This document shows, one piece after another, positions 45,130 to 53,045 of a DNA stretch of 64,000 nt. A program made the translations under genes and the position numbers. The stretch spans positions 744,001-808,000 of the forward strand of contig NZ_FPHO01000003.1 of assembly GCF_900117455.1 (NCBI RefSeq), given 5' to 3'. The notes beneath the pieces are model-generated. The model had not been told where the DNA came from. It saw only the letters and a program-made list of their open reading frames with translations, and did not search any database. Within the stretch, counting starts at the first letter, position 1; each line of letters opens with the position of its first letter. The stretch is from Hyphomicrobium sp. CS1GBMeth3 (GTDB taxonomy: Bacteria > Pseudomonadota > Alphaproteobacteria > Rhizobiales > Hyphomicrobiaceae).

Positions 45130-46509
45130 TCAGGATGACGAGCTCCGGCTCCAACCGGCCGACTGAGCTTCGCTCTCGCTGCAGAACCACCGCTCGCCGC
45201 GGGACGTCCGGAGTCCGATGCTGTCGTAGCGCTCAGCCCACGGCAGAATGTATTGACGCGCACCGGAGCGGATCGAGCCCTTGATCGGACAACCTTCAGG
45301 CGCCGCCTTCTTGGCCTCTTCCCAACGCCTGTCGCGATAATCCTGCGGCCGCTCGGCCTCTCCGGCCCAAAGCCCGGCCTTCTGCGTCTGGGCCTCGTTC
45401 TCCACACTCGCGTAAGCGCTCCAAAACCCGCCCGAAGCAAATGCATGTCCGCCGCGCACCAGTGCCTCGGCAATATCGGTCTCGCCCGCATAGCAACGGA
45501 CACGCTTCACGGCACCCTCCTCCCCGAGGATATCGCACGAAACCCGCCGACCACGGACAAGCCCGGAGAGAGCATCCTTTGCCGCGGCCCCGCAGCGCCA
45601 TGTTCCGCTTTTGCGACGGCAGATCTGCGTGGCCTCCGGCGCCTCGATGCCATCGAGCACGACACGCGTGCGGCCGATCCGAAGCATATCGCCGGTGAGA
45701 GCCGTGGCGCGCCCCTCGACGGTAGCTGCGTCCGCATCGTCGGGAAGCGCACCTGTCACGACGGGCTGGGGCGCGAGGCTCGCAACCGTAACGGACGGGC
45801 TGTAATGGTAGAGGGCGCTGCCGATCGCAAAAATGGCGACAACACCGGCGAGCGCCAGCACGGCAGGAAGACGCCGCTCGCCGGGAAGCACAAGCTCATA
45901 GGCGCGCAAGCGGCCAAGCAGGCCTTCGCCGGCGTGGGAGGGTCCCCGATAGGGATCCGTCAAAGCGGCCAGGACGACGATGGCTCCGGTGATCAAGGAG
46001 ACCAGCGCCGCGACAATCGCATCGCCGTCAAAGCCGAACATGAACGTGCGATAGATCGCGCCGAGACCGGTCAGGACCGCAACGGCTTTCAGGATAAGAT
46101 TGGGACGCGGCTCACGCGCCCAGGAGAGAAGCGGCTCCAGCACGGGCCCGAGCGGTGCACCAAGGCGCTGCCCTCCGGCCGACAGCGCCGCCATGATCGC
46201 ACTGCCAGCGACCAGAAAACCCGAGCCTGCCGCCCGCGCGACCCGCAGCGATCCGGCGCCCGCAGCGGCGGACCCGCGCTTGAAGGCCGACCACGCTCCG
46301 CGGGCCCCGCTTTCGAGCCCAGAGCCGGCGCTGCGCGCTCCCGCAAGTCCAGCGTCGAGACCGCGCCGGCCGGCGTCCTTCACATGCGCCGCGGCCGCAG
46401 CCTGAACATCCTTGATCCGCTGCCGGCGCTGCTCGCGACGCACCAGGATTGTCGTACGCACATAATCGCGCCACTCGAAACCTTCATTGCGTTTTCGCCA
46501 CCAGAGCAC
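45130..46509 (-). CDS. Multi-pass membrane protein with C-terminal thermonuclease-like domain
   Basis: A 459-residue protein. Residues 35-130 are Ala/Gly/Arg-rich and helical. Three to four hydrophobic helices lie between about 137 and 232. The C-terminal domain (265-390) resembles staphylococcal nuclease: VVLDGIEAPEATQIC, CGAAAKDALSGLV, EALVRGGHAFA and GLWAGEAERPQDYR. The Asp-x-Pro-Glu-like motif is present, but Val284 stands where the catalytic Arg35 of staphylococcal nuclease aligns by eye, so activity is doubtful. The domain should lie outside the inner membrane. Function is unknown. Upstream, 46510-46741 is non-coding. Confidence 0.78.
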   Translation of the reverse strand: MLWWRKRNEGFEWRDYVRTTILVRREQRRQRIKDVQAAAAAHVKDAGRRGLDAGLAGARSAGSGLESGARGAWSAFKRGSAAAGAGSLRVARAAGSGFLVAGSAIMAALSAGGQRLGAPLGPVLEPLLSWAREPRPNLILKAVAVLTGLGAIYRTFMFGFDGDAIVAALVSLITGAIVVLAALTDPYRGPSHAGEGLLGRLRAYELVLPGERRLPAVLALAGVVAIFAIGSALYHYSPSVTVASLAPQPVVTGALPDDADAATVEGRATALTGDMLRIGRTRVVLDGIEAPEATQICRRKSGTWRCGAAAKDALSGLVRGRRVSCDILGEEGAVKRVRCYAGETDIAEALVRGGHAFASGGFWSAYASVENEAQTQKAGLWAGEAERPQDYRDRRWEEAKKAAPEGCPIKGSIRSGARQYILPWAERYDSIGLRTSRGERWFCSESEAQSAGWSRSSSS

Positions 46510-46741
46510 GTTCGTCCCCGCGCAGTGTCACCATAGGATTGTCTCGGAAGAGGCGCCGTCGCCGCGACCAGGAGGCCGCAGCGCGCCTTAAGGAGCCTTG
46601 TGCTCCAATCATGGCAGAGCTTTGGCCGAGCGAGACCATTGCCGCGCAATCCCCAGCCCTGCGCCACCCGATGGACTTACCCTCCGCCGAAGACTAGATT
46701 GCGACGCGGTGATGCCCATAGCGCTCCGTAGGGAGGGTTTC
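46510..46741. other. Divergent intergenic region
   Basis: This 232-base stretch lies between the divergent nuclease-like gene and the TPR genes. Nothing recognisable was seen apart from the GGGAGGG ribosome site at its right end (46732-46738). Confidence 0.3.
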
Positions 46742-47297
46742 ATGACACACACCGGGTCTCGCAGAATTCCGGGCCTAGTGCTGGCTCTGGGTGTCGCGGC
46801 GCTGCTCATAACCGCTGCCACGCCACCGGCCGTCGCCGACGACGACAGCCCGCGCCAGCCGCGTATCGACTGCACGAAGCCGAAAAACAAGACCAAGGAA
46901 GCCTGCAAGCCCCACCACAGCGCTTCCGACGACGAGATTATCAATGGCGCCTACTGGCTCGCCAACACCGGCGACAATACCGAGGCTCTGGGCCCTGCTC
47001 GCGGCGGTGAAGGACGACAATAATCCGCGGGCGCTCAATGCCATGGGCTTTGCGACACGAAGGCTCGGCGACGTCGATGGCGCCCTGCCCTACTACAGGC
47101 GTGCGCTCGCGCTCGAACCCGACTATGTTCAGGCCCGCGAGTACCTGGGCGAGGCGTTCCTGGTCAAGGGCGATGTCACCAACGCACGCCAGCAGCTGAG
47201 CGAAATCGCCACCCGGTGCGGCACAGGCTGCGCCTCGTTTCTGAATCTCGATCGCGAGATCACGGCATTCGAGACGCGGCAACAGGCGCGCGGCTGA
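46742..47297 (+). pseudogene. Frameshifted TPR-repeat exported protein
   Basis: The frame starting at 46742 (after a GGGAGGG site) encodes a signal peptide and a Cys-containing region and reaches ASDDEIINGAYWLANTGD before it stops at 47023. The same protein continues in the +1-shifted frame, read from about 46984, through ALNAMGFATRRLGDVDGALPYYRRALALEPDY to 47297. The intact paralogue next to it (47372-47929) aligns across the break: AGYWLAKSGQYQEAL there corresponds to GAYWLANTGDNTEA here, followed by GFATRKLG and GFATRRLG. One base has therefore been gained or lost near 46983-46990. It could be a real inactivation or a sequencing error. Confidence 0.75.
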
Positions 47298-47371
47298 TAG
47301 GCCGCCCGACGAGGAATACACTGGCTGAAAGAATGGGGCGGCAAACTGGCCGCTTCGGAAGGGGAGCATGG

Positions 47372-47929
47372 ATGATCAACGTCGTATCGAAGGCTGCAGC
47401 ATTTCTTGTGATGGCGGGTATGACCGCGAGTCTGGCAGCCGGCCCGAGCGCAGCCAACGAGCGGATCTCTAAGGATACAGGCCCCGCAAGCACGGCCTGC
47501 GACGTGCATGGCAAAGGCACGGCGGCGTGGTCGTCCTGCGTCGGTACCGCGAGTGCGCGCATGTCCGACCAGGAGCTTTTCTACGCCGGCTACTGGCTGG
47601 CCAAGAGCGGCCAGTATCAGGAGGCGCTGCGCTACCTTACGCTCGCCGAGAAGAAGGATGAGCGCGTGCTGACCTACATCGGCTTCGCGACCCGCAAGCT
47701 CGGCCGCGTGGACGAAGCCCTTCCGCTTTACCGCGAGGCGATTGCACTCAATCCGGATTACGTTGTCGCCCGTGCCTACATGGGCGAGGCCTTCCTGACC
47801 AAAGGCGAGTCGGCGAAAGCCCGCGGCGAGCTTGCGGAGATTGCCGATCGCTGCGGCACAAGCTGCCCGGCGTACGTCGATCTCAAGGGACACATCGCCG
47901 AATACGAGGCGGGCGCCTCGAAGGGCTGA
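47372..47929 (+). CDS. Exported TPR-repeat protein
   Basis: A 185-residue protein with a signal peptide (SLAAGPSAANE) and a periplasmic domain of about two TPR units: LFYAGYWLAKSGQYQEALRYL, then TYIGFATRKLGRVDEALPLYREAIALNPDYVVARAYMGEAFL. Two Cys pairs (TACDVHG/SSCVG and RCGTSCPAY) suggest disulfides. The ATG at 47372 follows GGAAGGGGAG. It is a tandem duplicate of the frameshifted copy upstream. TPR proteins usually act as assembly or docking factors; the partner is unknown. Confidence 0.8.
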   Translation: MINVVSKAAAFLVMAGMTASLAAGPSAANERISKDTGPASTACDVHGKGTAAWSSCVGTASARMSDQELFYAGYWLAKSGQYQEALRYLTLAEKKDERVLTYIGFATRKLGRVDEALPLYREAIALNPDYVVARAYMGEAFLTKGESAKARGELAEIADRCGTSCPAYVDLKGHIAEYEAGASKG

Positions 47930-47941
47930 CCTGGCCTCCGA

Positions 47942-48502
47942 TTAGGCGCCGGCCCGGCCGAACACAACCTGCGTATCGCCCCAGGTCCTGCGGTCGATCT
48001 CCGTGAAGCCGTCCGGCAGCGACACCTCCGCGTTCGCGCGCTCCTCGAACACGACGACGGCGCCTGGCAGCAGCCAGCCGCCGTCACGCAAAGCAATGAG
48101 CGCCCGTTCGCCCAGGCCTTTGCCGTACGGCGGATCGAGAAACGCGATCGCATACGGCGTCATGTTGCCGGCCGGACCGATATCCGTCGCGTCGCGGCGA
48201 AAGATGCGCGTCACGCCCGTGAGCCCCATCGCCTCGACGTTGGTGCGGATCAAAGCGCGCGCTTCAGGAGCCTCCTCGACGAACAGGCAATAGCCGGCGC
48301 CACGCGAGAGGGCTTCGATGCCGAGCGCCCCCGTCCCCGCAAAAAGGTCGATGACACGCGCGCCCGCGAGTTCGAAATCGGGGATGCCGTGCGCGATGAT
48401 GTTGAAAACGGATTCTCGCACGCGATCGGACGTCGGGCGCAGGCCCTCGTGCTGCGGCGCCGCCAATGCGCGCCCGCGGAACTTGCCGCCAACCACGCGC
48501 AT
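47942..48502 (-). CDS. rsmD: RsmD, 16S rRNA (guanine966-N2)-methyltransferase
   Basis: RsmD methylates G966 of 16S rRNA in the small subunit. The 186-residue product has MRVVGGKFRGRALAAP, RPTSDRVRESVFNII, the SAM-binding VIDLFAGTGALGIEALSRG and the catalytic DPPY near residue 123. All are family hallmarks. The ATG at 48502 overlaps the stop of the pseudouridine synthase gene as TGATG; a TTG one codon upstream is less likely. Confidence 0.95.
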   Translation of the reverse strand: MRVVGGKFRGRALAAPQHEGLRPTSDRVRESVFNIIAHGIPDFELAGARVIDLFAGTGALGIEALSRGAGYCLFVEEAPEARALIRTNVEAMGLTGVTRIFRRDATDIGPAGNMTPYAIAFLDPPYGKGLGERALIALRDGGWLLPGAVVVFEERANAEVSLPDGFTEIDRRTWGDTQVVFGRAGA

Positions 48503-49491
48503 CAATCGCCCTCGCGCTTGGGCTTACGCTTCGGCAGACGGCGCACCGGCTTCTTCTCGGATGCCTCGACAAGCCCGAACCGCATCGCGAGCTCTGGCCC
48601 GAGCTGATCCGCAAGCATGCGCCGCCGCACCGGCTCGGCCTCTCCGGGCTTGAGCTCGAGCAGCTCGAACGGACCAAACGAAACGCGGATCAGACGGTTC
48701 ACCTCGAGCCCGAGATGCGCGAGCAGCTTGCGCACCTCGCGGTTCTTGCCCTCACGAATACCAATTCGGAGCCACATGTTGGCACCCTGCATGCTGTCGA
48801 CATCCGCTTCCACAGGCCCATAGCGAACACCCTCGATCTCGACACCTTCGCTGAGGCGATCGAGATCCGCCTGTGTTACGCGGCCCTTGGCACGCACGCG
48901 GTAACGGCGCATCCACCCCGTCGCCGGCAGCTCGAGATGACGCGCGAGCTCGCCGTCGTTGGTGAGCAGGATCAGACCTTCGGTACTGAAGTCGAGCCGG
49001 CCGACCGAGATCACACGCGGCAGCCCCGGCGGTAGGTTGTCGAACACCGTCGGACGGCCTTCGGGATCATTGTGCGTCGTGACGAGCCCTTTGGGCTTGT
49101 TGTAGCGCCAGAGCTGCGCCGGCTCCGCCACCGGCAGCGGCTGCCCATCGACGAGCACGTGGTCGCGCGGCTTGACCTCGACCGCAGGCGTCTTCAGCAC
49201 GCGGCCGTTAACGCTGACGCGTCCATCCGCGATCCAGCGCTCGGCGTCGCGCCGCGAGCAAAGCCCGGCCCGCGCCATCGCCTTGGCGATGCGCATCGGC
49301 TCGGAGACCGACGCCACTCTTTCCGTCTGCTGCGGCCCACGCTTGCCGGCCGGCCGCTTGCGGAAAGGACCGCGCGGAGGCGACGATGCGGCACCGCCCC
49401 GATCTTCGCGCTTGGCGCGCGCAGGCCCCGATGGGCCCGATCTTTGTGGCTTGCCCCGCGGCGGGCGATGACCGAATGATGACTTGCGCAT
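48502..49491 (-). CDS. rluB: RluB/RsuA-type rRNA pseudouridine synthase
   Basis: This enzyme converts uridine to pseudouridine in rRNA. The 329-residue product has a basic, Arg/Pro/Gly-rich N-terminus (1-60), an S4 RNA-binding domain (about 66-112, RIAKAMARAGLCSRRDAERWI) and the catalytic domain. The catalytic Asp is D167 in GRLDFSTEGLILLTNDG, and NREVRKL is near the C-terminus. A basic tail ends the protein. The paralogue most like it is RluB (23S U2605); RluE/RsuA are alternatives. It is coupled to rsmD. Confidence 0.88.
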   Translation of the reverse strand: MRKSSFGHRPPRGKPQRSGPSGPARAKREDRGGAASSPPRGPFRKRPAGKRGPQQTERVASVSEPMRIAKAMARAGLCSRRDAERWIADGRVSVNGRVLKTPAVEVKPRDHVLVDGQPLPVAEPAQLWRYNKPKGLVTTHNDPEGRPTVFDNLPPGLPRVISVGRLDFSTEGLILLTNDGELARHLELPATGWMRRYRVRAKGRVTQADLDRLSEGVEIEGVRYGPVEADVDSMQGANMWLRIGIREGKNREVRKLLAHLGLEVNRLIRVSFGPFELLELKPGEAEPVRRRMLADQLGPELAMRFGLVEASEKKPVRRLPKRKPKREGD

Positions 49492-49580
49492 GATGGCTGT
49501 GGCCTAAAGGAGCGCGTCCCGAAAAGCATGTCCCCAGACTTGGCCCGGGGATGGAGCCGGTTTTCGGAAGCACGAGAAAC

Positions 49581-50060
49581 ATGGAAGACGACCTTATGAC
49601 ACCGCCGGCCCGCCTCGGCCATATGGAACGCGCACTTGACGAAGCACGCGCAGCCGCAGCCCGTGGTGAGGTCCCTGTCGGCGCGGTGCTCGTCGATCCA
49701 ACCGGCGCGCTCGTCGCCGCAGCCGGAAACCGCACGCGCGAGCTGGCGGATCCGTCCGCCCATGCCGAGATGCTGGTGATCCGCGAGGCGACCGCCCGGC
49801 TTGGCAGCGAGCGCCTGCCCGATCACGACCTCTATGTCACGCTCGAGCCCTGCCCCATGTGCGCCGCCGTGATCTCGTTCGCGCGCATCCGTCGTCTGTA
49901 TTACGGCGCGCCTGACCCGAAGGGCGGCGGCGTGGAACACGGGCCCCGCATCTTCAGTCACGCGACGTGTCACCATCGTCCCGAGTTGTATCCAGGTCTC
50001 CGCGAGGACGAGGCCAGCGCGCTTCTCAAGACATTCTTCTCGTCCCGCCGCACGGACTGA
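49581..50060 (+). CDS. tadA: TadA, tRNA-specific adenosine deaminase
   Basis: TadA converts adenosine 34 to inosine in tRNA-Arg(ACG), an essential step. The 159-residue product has the zinc-binding motifs HAE at 61-63 and PCPMC at 90-94 and the GEVPVGAVLV strand. The active-site Glu is E63. Later ATGs at 49596 and 49623 could also be the start, since the N-terminus is variable. It is divergent to the pseudouridine synthase gene and converges on the patatin gene. Confidence 0.94.
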   Translation: MEDDLMTPPARLGHMERALDEARAAAARGEVPVGAVLVDPTGALVAAAGNRTRELADPSAHAEMLVIREATARLGSERLPDHDLYVTLEPCPMCAAVISFARIRRLYYGAPDPKGGGVEHGPRIFSHATCHHRPELYPGLREDEASALLKTFFSSRRTD

Positions 50061-50063
50061 GCC

Positions 50064-51011
50064 TCACTCCACGTCACCGCGTCGGGCGGAGATTTTATTG
50101 GGTCGAGAGGCGCGGCCGCGCGAGATCGCCAGCACGTCTTCGAGCTTCTCACGGAGCGCAACCTTTGAAGGCTCGGCCTCAGCGAGAATCTCGCGCACCT
50201 TGAGAAAGTCGAGCGCCTGAAAGCGCCCGGTGCCCGCATCGATATAGATGTCGGGGCGATGCGCCTTGAGCTTTTCGCGCACGATCGAGCGCTCGAACAG
50301 AAACGACGACGCGAACAACGCTTCGATCGCGGTCGGGCGCGGCCGCGACGGCGATGGCACCGTCGTGCCCGAAACATCGATGGCCACCAGGATATCGGCT
50401 TCGCCCGCGATGAGATCGAACGGCAACGGATTGGTGAGCCCGCCATCGATATGGCTGCTGCCGTCGATCAGAACCGGCTCGAAGATCACCGGCAGCGCGA
50501 TGCTCGCGGCGACCGCCGGCCGGAGTGGGCCCGAAGCGAACACTGCGGGCTCGAGCGCATAGAAATCGCTGGCCACCACGCGGAGCGGGATCGAAAGCTC
50601 CTCGAACGTCTCCGGAACGCTCTTTGGCAGAACGAAATCGAGCAACGCGCTTGGCGCCAGCAACGCCGACCGCGCAGCGAAGAGATTGCGAAAGCCCGTC
50701 TGCACGCGCGACGCGAACACGTCTCGCAGAAGGCCGAAGCGCTTGGTGAGCGTGTCCTCGGTATGGGTCCGAATGTCGCGGGCCGAAAGTCCGGCAGCGT
50801 AAGCCGCGCCGAACAGGGCTCCGATCGAGGTTCCGGCAATGATCTTCGGCCTGAGCCCCAGTTCGTCAAAGACCTCGAGCATCAGGATATGCGCGAGCCC
50901 CCGCGCCCCGCCGCCCCCGAGAACAAGGCCGATTGAAGGCGCTTCTGCGCCGTCTGAAGGAGCGGTCCGGCCGCGTTTTGCCGCAATGCGCGGGGGTGCC
51001 GCGTCTGCCAT
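50064..51011 (-). CDS. Patatin-like phospholipase (RssA type)
   Basis: A 315-residue predicted lipid acyl hydrolase. The oxyanion motif GGGGARG is at 32-38, the nucleophile elbow GTSIG at 60-64 (Ser62) and the catalytic Asp in DGG at 189-191. It has no signal peptide or membrane helix and resembles the bacterial RssA/YchK subgroup. The N-terminus (1-25) is low complexity. It converges with tadA after three bases. Confidence 0.9.
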   Translation of the reverse strand: MADAAPPRIAAKRGRTAPSDGAEAPSIGLVLGGGGARGLAHILMLEVFDELGLRPKIIAGTSIGALFGAAYAAGLSARDIRTHTEDTLTKRFGLLRDVFASRVQTGFRNLFAARSALLAPSALLDFVLPKSVPETFEELSIPLRVVASDFYALEPAVFASGPLRPAVAASIALPVIFEPVLIDGSSHIDGGLTNPLPFDLIAGEADILVAIDVSGTTVPSPSRPRPTAIEALFASSFLFERSIVREKLKAHRPDIYIDAGTGRFQALDFLKVREILAEAEPSKVALREKLEDVLAISRGRASRPNKISARRGDVE

Positions 51012-51201
51012 GATCAGGCCTCAGAGATAGCTTCTCTGCGCATCATAGAGAGGTCGGGTATCACGGCAAATCCGTGTCGTATCCGGCGAGGCACGATCAA
51101 GGCGTCGATGTCCGCCCGGCAGGCTGGAGCCGCACCGGGGGAGCGAGGGGCAACATAGCAGAGCCCTTGGCTACAACGGTCATCTCACGACGGAGAAGTA
51201 T

Positions 51202-51630
51202 ATGCGTACCGTACGCGTCGCCGGGGTCCCGGCATTGGCTACACTGCTTGCGCTAGCGTCTATGTCCGCCGTCCATGCGGCGCCTACAGAGCGCGCACCG
51301 GGCTCGGTCGCCGCAATCGGCGACGCCATCGCGGCTCGCATTATCGCGGTGAAATGCAACAGACCGACGTCGCCGAGCGCATTGACCCAGGCTGAGATCG
51401 CCGAGCTCGACTCTTACATCGATGAGCGTCAGACCGCCTTCATGCTGGAGAGTAAGGCCAACCAGCGCCTCGGCGAAATGGTGTTTCCGGTGATGGCCCG
51501 CGATTACAATCAGCTCTACAGCAATCCCGACGCCTGCGACGCTGCCTCCCGCGACCAGGCGAAGGCAATGCTTGAGCGCGTGCGCGAAGCCCAGAGCGAA
51601 CTGAAGAAGCGCGCCGAGGTCAAGCACTAG
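51202..51630 (+). CDS. Exported helical protein of unknown function
   Basis: A 142-residue protein with a clear signal peptide (hydrophobic core VPALATLLALASMS, cleavage after VHA). The mature part is helical, has two Cys (VKCNRP and DACDAA) and a C-terminal coiled coil (EQAKAMLERVREAQSELKKR-like). The GGAGAAG ribosome site supports the ATG at 51202. No family is recognised. It is followed by a terminator and is probably monocistronic. Confidence 0.7.
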   Translation: MRTVRVAGVPALATLLALASMSAVHAAPTERAPGSVAAIGDAIAARIIAVKCNRPTSPSALTQAEIAELDSYIDERQTAFMLESKANQRLGEMVFPVMARDYNQLYSNPDACDAASRDQAKAMLERVREAQSELKKRAEVKH

Positions 51631-51656
51631 CCTACGCCGCAGCGTCTCAAATATTT

Positions 51657-51695
51657 AAAGGGGCATGCCGCGTATGCGACCTGCCCCTTTTTCGT
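51657..51695. terminator. Bidirectional terminator
   Basis: A 9-bp stem, AAAGGGGCA at 51657-51665 with TGCCCCTTT at 51682-51690, is flanked by A/T-rich tracts on both sides. It can end both the plus-strand gene at 51202 and the minus-strand hprA. Confidence 0.85.
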
Positions 51696-51712
51696 TCTAA
51701 AATCGAAGCCGC

Positions 51713-52681
51713 TTACGCCAGCTTGAACGGCATCTCCTTGCCGGCGAAGAACGCGTCGATGTTATCGAGCGCCTCGAAGCCCATCTGGTTACGCGCTTCC
51801 ACAGCGGCCGAGCCGAGATGCGGGAACAGGAACGTGTTCGGCAGATCGTAGTAACCCTCGTTGATCTTGGGCTCGCCCAAGAAAACGTCGAGGCCGGCAT
51901 AAGCGAGACGGCCCGACTTCAACGCCGCGATCATGTCCTCGTCGTTAACGAGATCGCCGCGCGCCGTGTTCACGACGATCGCGCCCTGCGGCAGCTTCTC
52001 GATGGTGGCCTTGTTGAAGAAGCCGCGCGTCTGCGGCGTCGACGGCGCGTTGATCGAGAAGAACTGCGAGACGGAGAGCAGGCTGTCGAGGCTGTCGTGA
52101 TAAATCGCGTCGAACTCTTTCTCCTTCTCCGCCGGCTGGCGGTAAATGTCGTAGTAATGGATCTCCATGTCGAAGCCGCGTGCGCGCTTGGCGAGCGCCT
52201 GGCCGATCTTGCCGAAGCCGTAGATGCCGAGCTTCTTGCCATCGAGACGCTGACCGACGAGTTGCAGCGGCTGCCAGCCGGGCCAGGAGCGCGTGCGGAT
52301 CATGCGTTCACCCTCGGACGCGCGGCGCGCCGATCCGAGCAGCAGCAGCATGGCGATCTCAGCCGTGGCGACCGTGACACCGTGCGGCGCGTTGCCGACC
52401 TTAATGCCACGCGCCTTGCAGGCCTCGAGATCGATGTGCTCGAAACCGATCGAGAAAGTCGAAATGCACTTGATGTTCTCGGGGACGCGATCGATGACCT
52501 CCTTCGGGCACTTCTCATTGAGCGTGAGAAGGATGGCATCGACGGACTTCGCCGTTTCCAGCATCTCCTCGATGGTGATCTTCGGATCATCTCCGTGCGC
52601 GATGACGTCGTAGCTCTCGCGCGCCCGCGCCATGACGGCCTCCGGCAGCGGCCAGGTGATCAGGATCTTTTTCTTAGCCAT
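51713..52681 (-). CDS. hprA: HprA, NADH-dependent hydroxypyruvate reductase / D-glycerate dehydrogenase
   Basis: The enzyme reduces hydroxypyruvate to D-glycerate, a step of the serine cycle for formaldehyde assimilation. The 322-residue product has the D-2-hydroxyacid dehydrogenase layout: NAD motif GFGKIG at 155-160, and catalytic R241 (NTARGD), E270 (GEP) and H288 (PHLGSA). From memory it matches the crystallised Hyphomicrobium methylovorum enzyme in length and over most of its sequence, including the first 35 residues (KKKILITWPLPEA). The ATG at 52681 gives the same N-terminus; the open frame extends 26 codons upstream. A GGAAGGA site precedes it. Confidence 0.93.
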   Translation of the reverse strand: MAKKKILITWPLPEAVMARARESYDVIAHGDDPKITIEEMLETAKSVDAILLTLNEKCPKEVIDRVPENIKCISTFSIGFEHIDLEACKARGIKVGNAPHGVTVATAEIAMLLLLGSARRASEGERMIRTRSWPGWQPLQLVGQRLDGKKLGIYGFGKIGQALAKRARGFDMEIHYYDIYRQPAEKEKEFDAIYHDSLDSLLSVSQFFSINAPSTPQTRGFFNKATIEKLPQGAIVVNTARGDLVNDEDMIAALKSGRLAYAGLDVFLGEPKINEGYYDLPNTFLFPHLGSAAVEARNQMGFEALDNIDAFFAGKEMPFKLA

Positions 52682-53045
52682 GGGTCGCGTGTCCTTCCCC
52701 GTATGCGAATTTGGTCCGGGCCATGATCGCTTTGGACCTGCCAGCCCGAGCGTGATCACCGGCCTACTAAAAAACTAGAGCGCGTTGCCCACGCTCCAGG
52801 ACTGGCCGCGATCCATGCCGCATGCCGCGCGCCCTGACAAGCCTTTCGGAGTGAGATTTCGCCGCGCCCGCACCTCCTACCGCAGTGCAAAAAGTCGCGA
52901 GGGAAGAAGGCGCCGCTCCGCACGGCTTACGAGCGATCCACGCGATCCCGTTATTAACCCGTTTCTTGTCATCAGCCCAAGCGAACGCGGCGCCCCTTTC
53001 GGAGCGCCGCGCCCAACTGTCGTAAGGTAGATGAGAGAAGAAGCT
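52682..53045. other. Gene-free region with a hairpin
   Basis: This 364-base region between hprA and the receptor gene holds no convincing gene. An 8-bp stem at 52986-52993 and 53004-53011 (CGCGGCGC/GCGCCGCG) lies just past the receptor stop. It has no T run, so at best it is a weak terminator. The hprA promoter must lie in the left half; I see no clear consensus. Confidence 0.4.
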
